Source: CAYHVK01 sp964360255 (GTDB lineage: Bacteria > Bdellovibrionota > Bdellovibrionia > Bdellovibrionales > UBA1609). From it: a stretch of DNA of 24,263 nt. Location: the NCBI GenBank assembly GCA_964360255.1, contig CAYHVK010000027.1, positions 1 to 24,263 on the forward strand. The letters are read 5' to 3'. Position numbers and translations under genes: made by a program. Under the pieces are notes generated by a model, which searched no databases, was not told the DNA's origin, and was given only the letters and a program-made list of their open reading frames with translations. Position 1 is the first letter of the stretch. Each line of letters opens with the position of its first letter. Shown piece after piece: positions 23,765-24,263 of this stretch.

Positions 23765-24025
23765 GGCTTCAGGTCGATTGGTGCTAATTGATAATTGAAC
23801 ATCTACGTTATTGCCTTCGACGAGACGATCTTTAAGGCCTACCGAAACATCAAGACTGACGTTGGGCCCGCTTAGGTCCTGCTGTGCTCCGCCAGAAATT
23901 TTGATGGAGTAGGGATTGTCGGTCGATTTGAGTGGTGCTATTGGGCGAAGGTCTTCAACTGAAGTTTTTAAACTACAGCCGCTGGCTAAAAATCCTAATG
24001 CTAAAAGGGCGATCAGACTTTTCAT
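23759..24025 (-). CDS. Small lipoprotein, unknown function
   Basis: 88 residues from ATG 24025, the methionine nearest the signal sequence; the frame extends upstream to 24067 but that part is not a plausible leader. KSLIALLALGFLASGC places the acylated cysteine at residue 17. The rest is hydrophilic with alternating beta-like residues (NVSLDVSVGL, NVDVQLSIS). AGAG lies about five bases upstream of the start. Its stop overlaps the convergent large lipoprotein stop by six bases. No family recognised; short lipoproteins next to large surface proteins are common in this group of bacteria. Confidence 0.75.
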   Translation of the reverse strand: MKSLIALLALGFLASGCSLKTSVEDLRPIAPLKSTDNPYSIKISGGAQQDLSGPNVSLDVSVGLKDRLVEGNNVDVQLSISTNRPEAL

Positions 24026-24149
24026 TCCATCTCTTATCGGCTTTCTTTTGAAAATATATAAATGCACTGTTTTGTTTTGAGACTTCTATATTGCTTTTAT
24101 TTATTATTTTCGAGTGTATAAAAATGAAACAACCGAAGCCCTTAAGTAT

Positions 24150-24163
24150 ATGATTTATATCAA
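24150..24163. promoter_or_regulatory. FNR/CRP-family-type binding palindrome
   Basis: ATGAT-TTAT-ATCAA matches the FNR consensus TTGAT-N4-ATCAA at nine of ten specified bases. A -10-like TTTTAT (24187-24192) or TATAGG (24190-24195) lies downstream, placing the site centre about 42 to 45 bases before a transcription start near 24199-24202, the spacing typical of class II activation. It precedes the partial CDS at 24214. Confidence 0.45.
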
Positions 24164-24213
24164 TCTTATTCTTCAAATTTATTTCGTTTTATAGGCTTGC
24201 CGAAATAGACTAC

Positions 24214-24263
24214 ATGAACAAAGGTCCTGTAGTACGTTGGATGTGGTTGTTCTTTTTGTTGAT
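24214..24263 (+). CDS. Partial CDS, N-terminal membrane or signal segment
   Basis: ATG 24214 opens a frame that runs to the window end: MNKGPVVRWMWLFFLL. A short basic start followed by an aromatic hydrophobic stretch suggests a signal or first membrane helix. No strong ribosome binding site precedes it. The FNR-like site upstream hints at regulation by oxygen or nitrosative signals, so a respiratory protein is conceivable. Too short to identify. Confidence 0.45.
   Translation, partial: MNKGPVVRWMWLFFLL

Overview
The window is chromosomal DNA from a Gram-negative bacterium, most likely a member of the Bdellovibrionota. The main pointer is the TIGR02147-type regulator near 19.2 kb, a family known mainly as paralogues in Bdellovibrio and Fibrobacter. 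Moderate GC, dense packing with many stop/start overlaps, and many small exported proteins and lipoproteins fit this. The assignment is inference from gene content. No rRNA, tRNA, CRISPR array, insertion sequence or prophage was seen.

Region 1 (1-5486) is a same-strand housekeeping run: 3' part of tmk, holB, tatD, gap, pgk, tpiA. The first genes overlap or nearly touch (DNA precursor synthesis, clamp loader, TatD nuclease), and three consecutive glycolytic enzymes follow. Two very long perfect palindromes interrupt the glycolytic end: a 31-bp stem fills the pgk-tpiA gap and a 26-bp stem follows tpiA. Region 2 (5487-7694) holds a gene-poor stretch with several possible hairpins, a nine-codon cysteine-rich leader ORF, a small zinc-ribbon gene overlapping a threonine dehydratase gene (ilvA), and a small membrane-anchored cysteine-rich protein.

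Region 3 (7695-10580, minus strand) is a two-gene operon related to HyuA/HyuB (hydantoinase/oxoprolinase). Both proteins look degenerate at motifs that define the enzyme family, so they may be pseudoenzymes. Region 4 (10592-13404) is the classic cmk-rpsA pair with a promoter candidate in front and several hairpins behind.

Region 5 (13567-17696) has an exported protein of unknown function, a short coiled-coil/membrane-tail protein, and an operon of sppA, a HIT-domain gene, a methylmalonyl-CoA epimerase-like gene, a rhomboid protease gene and a 60-residue ORF, closed by a terminator. Two intramembrane or membrane-bound serine proteases in one operon is notable.

Region 6 (17703-24263) concerns the cell surface. 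A minus-strand regulator-secreted protein pair is divergent from an outer-membrane beta-barrel gene, which overlaps a gene for an ~850-residue lipoprotein. A small lipoprotein gene converges on that pair. At the right edge a new CDS begins behind an FNR/CRP-like palindrome at the spacing expected of an activator site.
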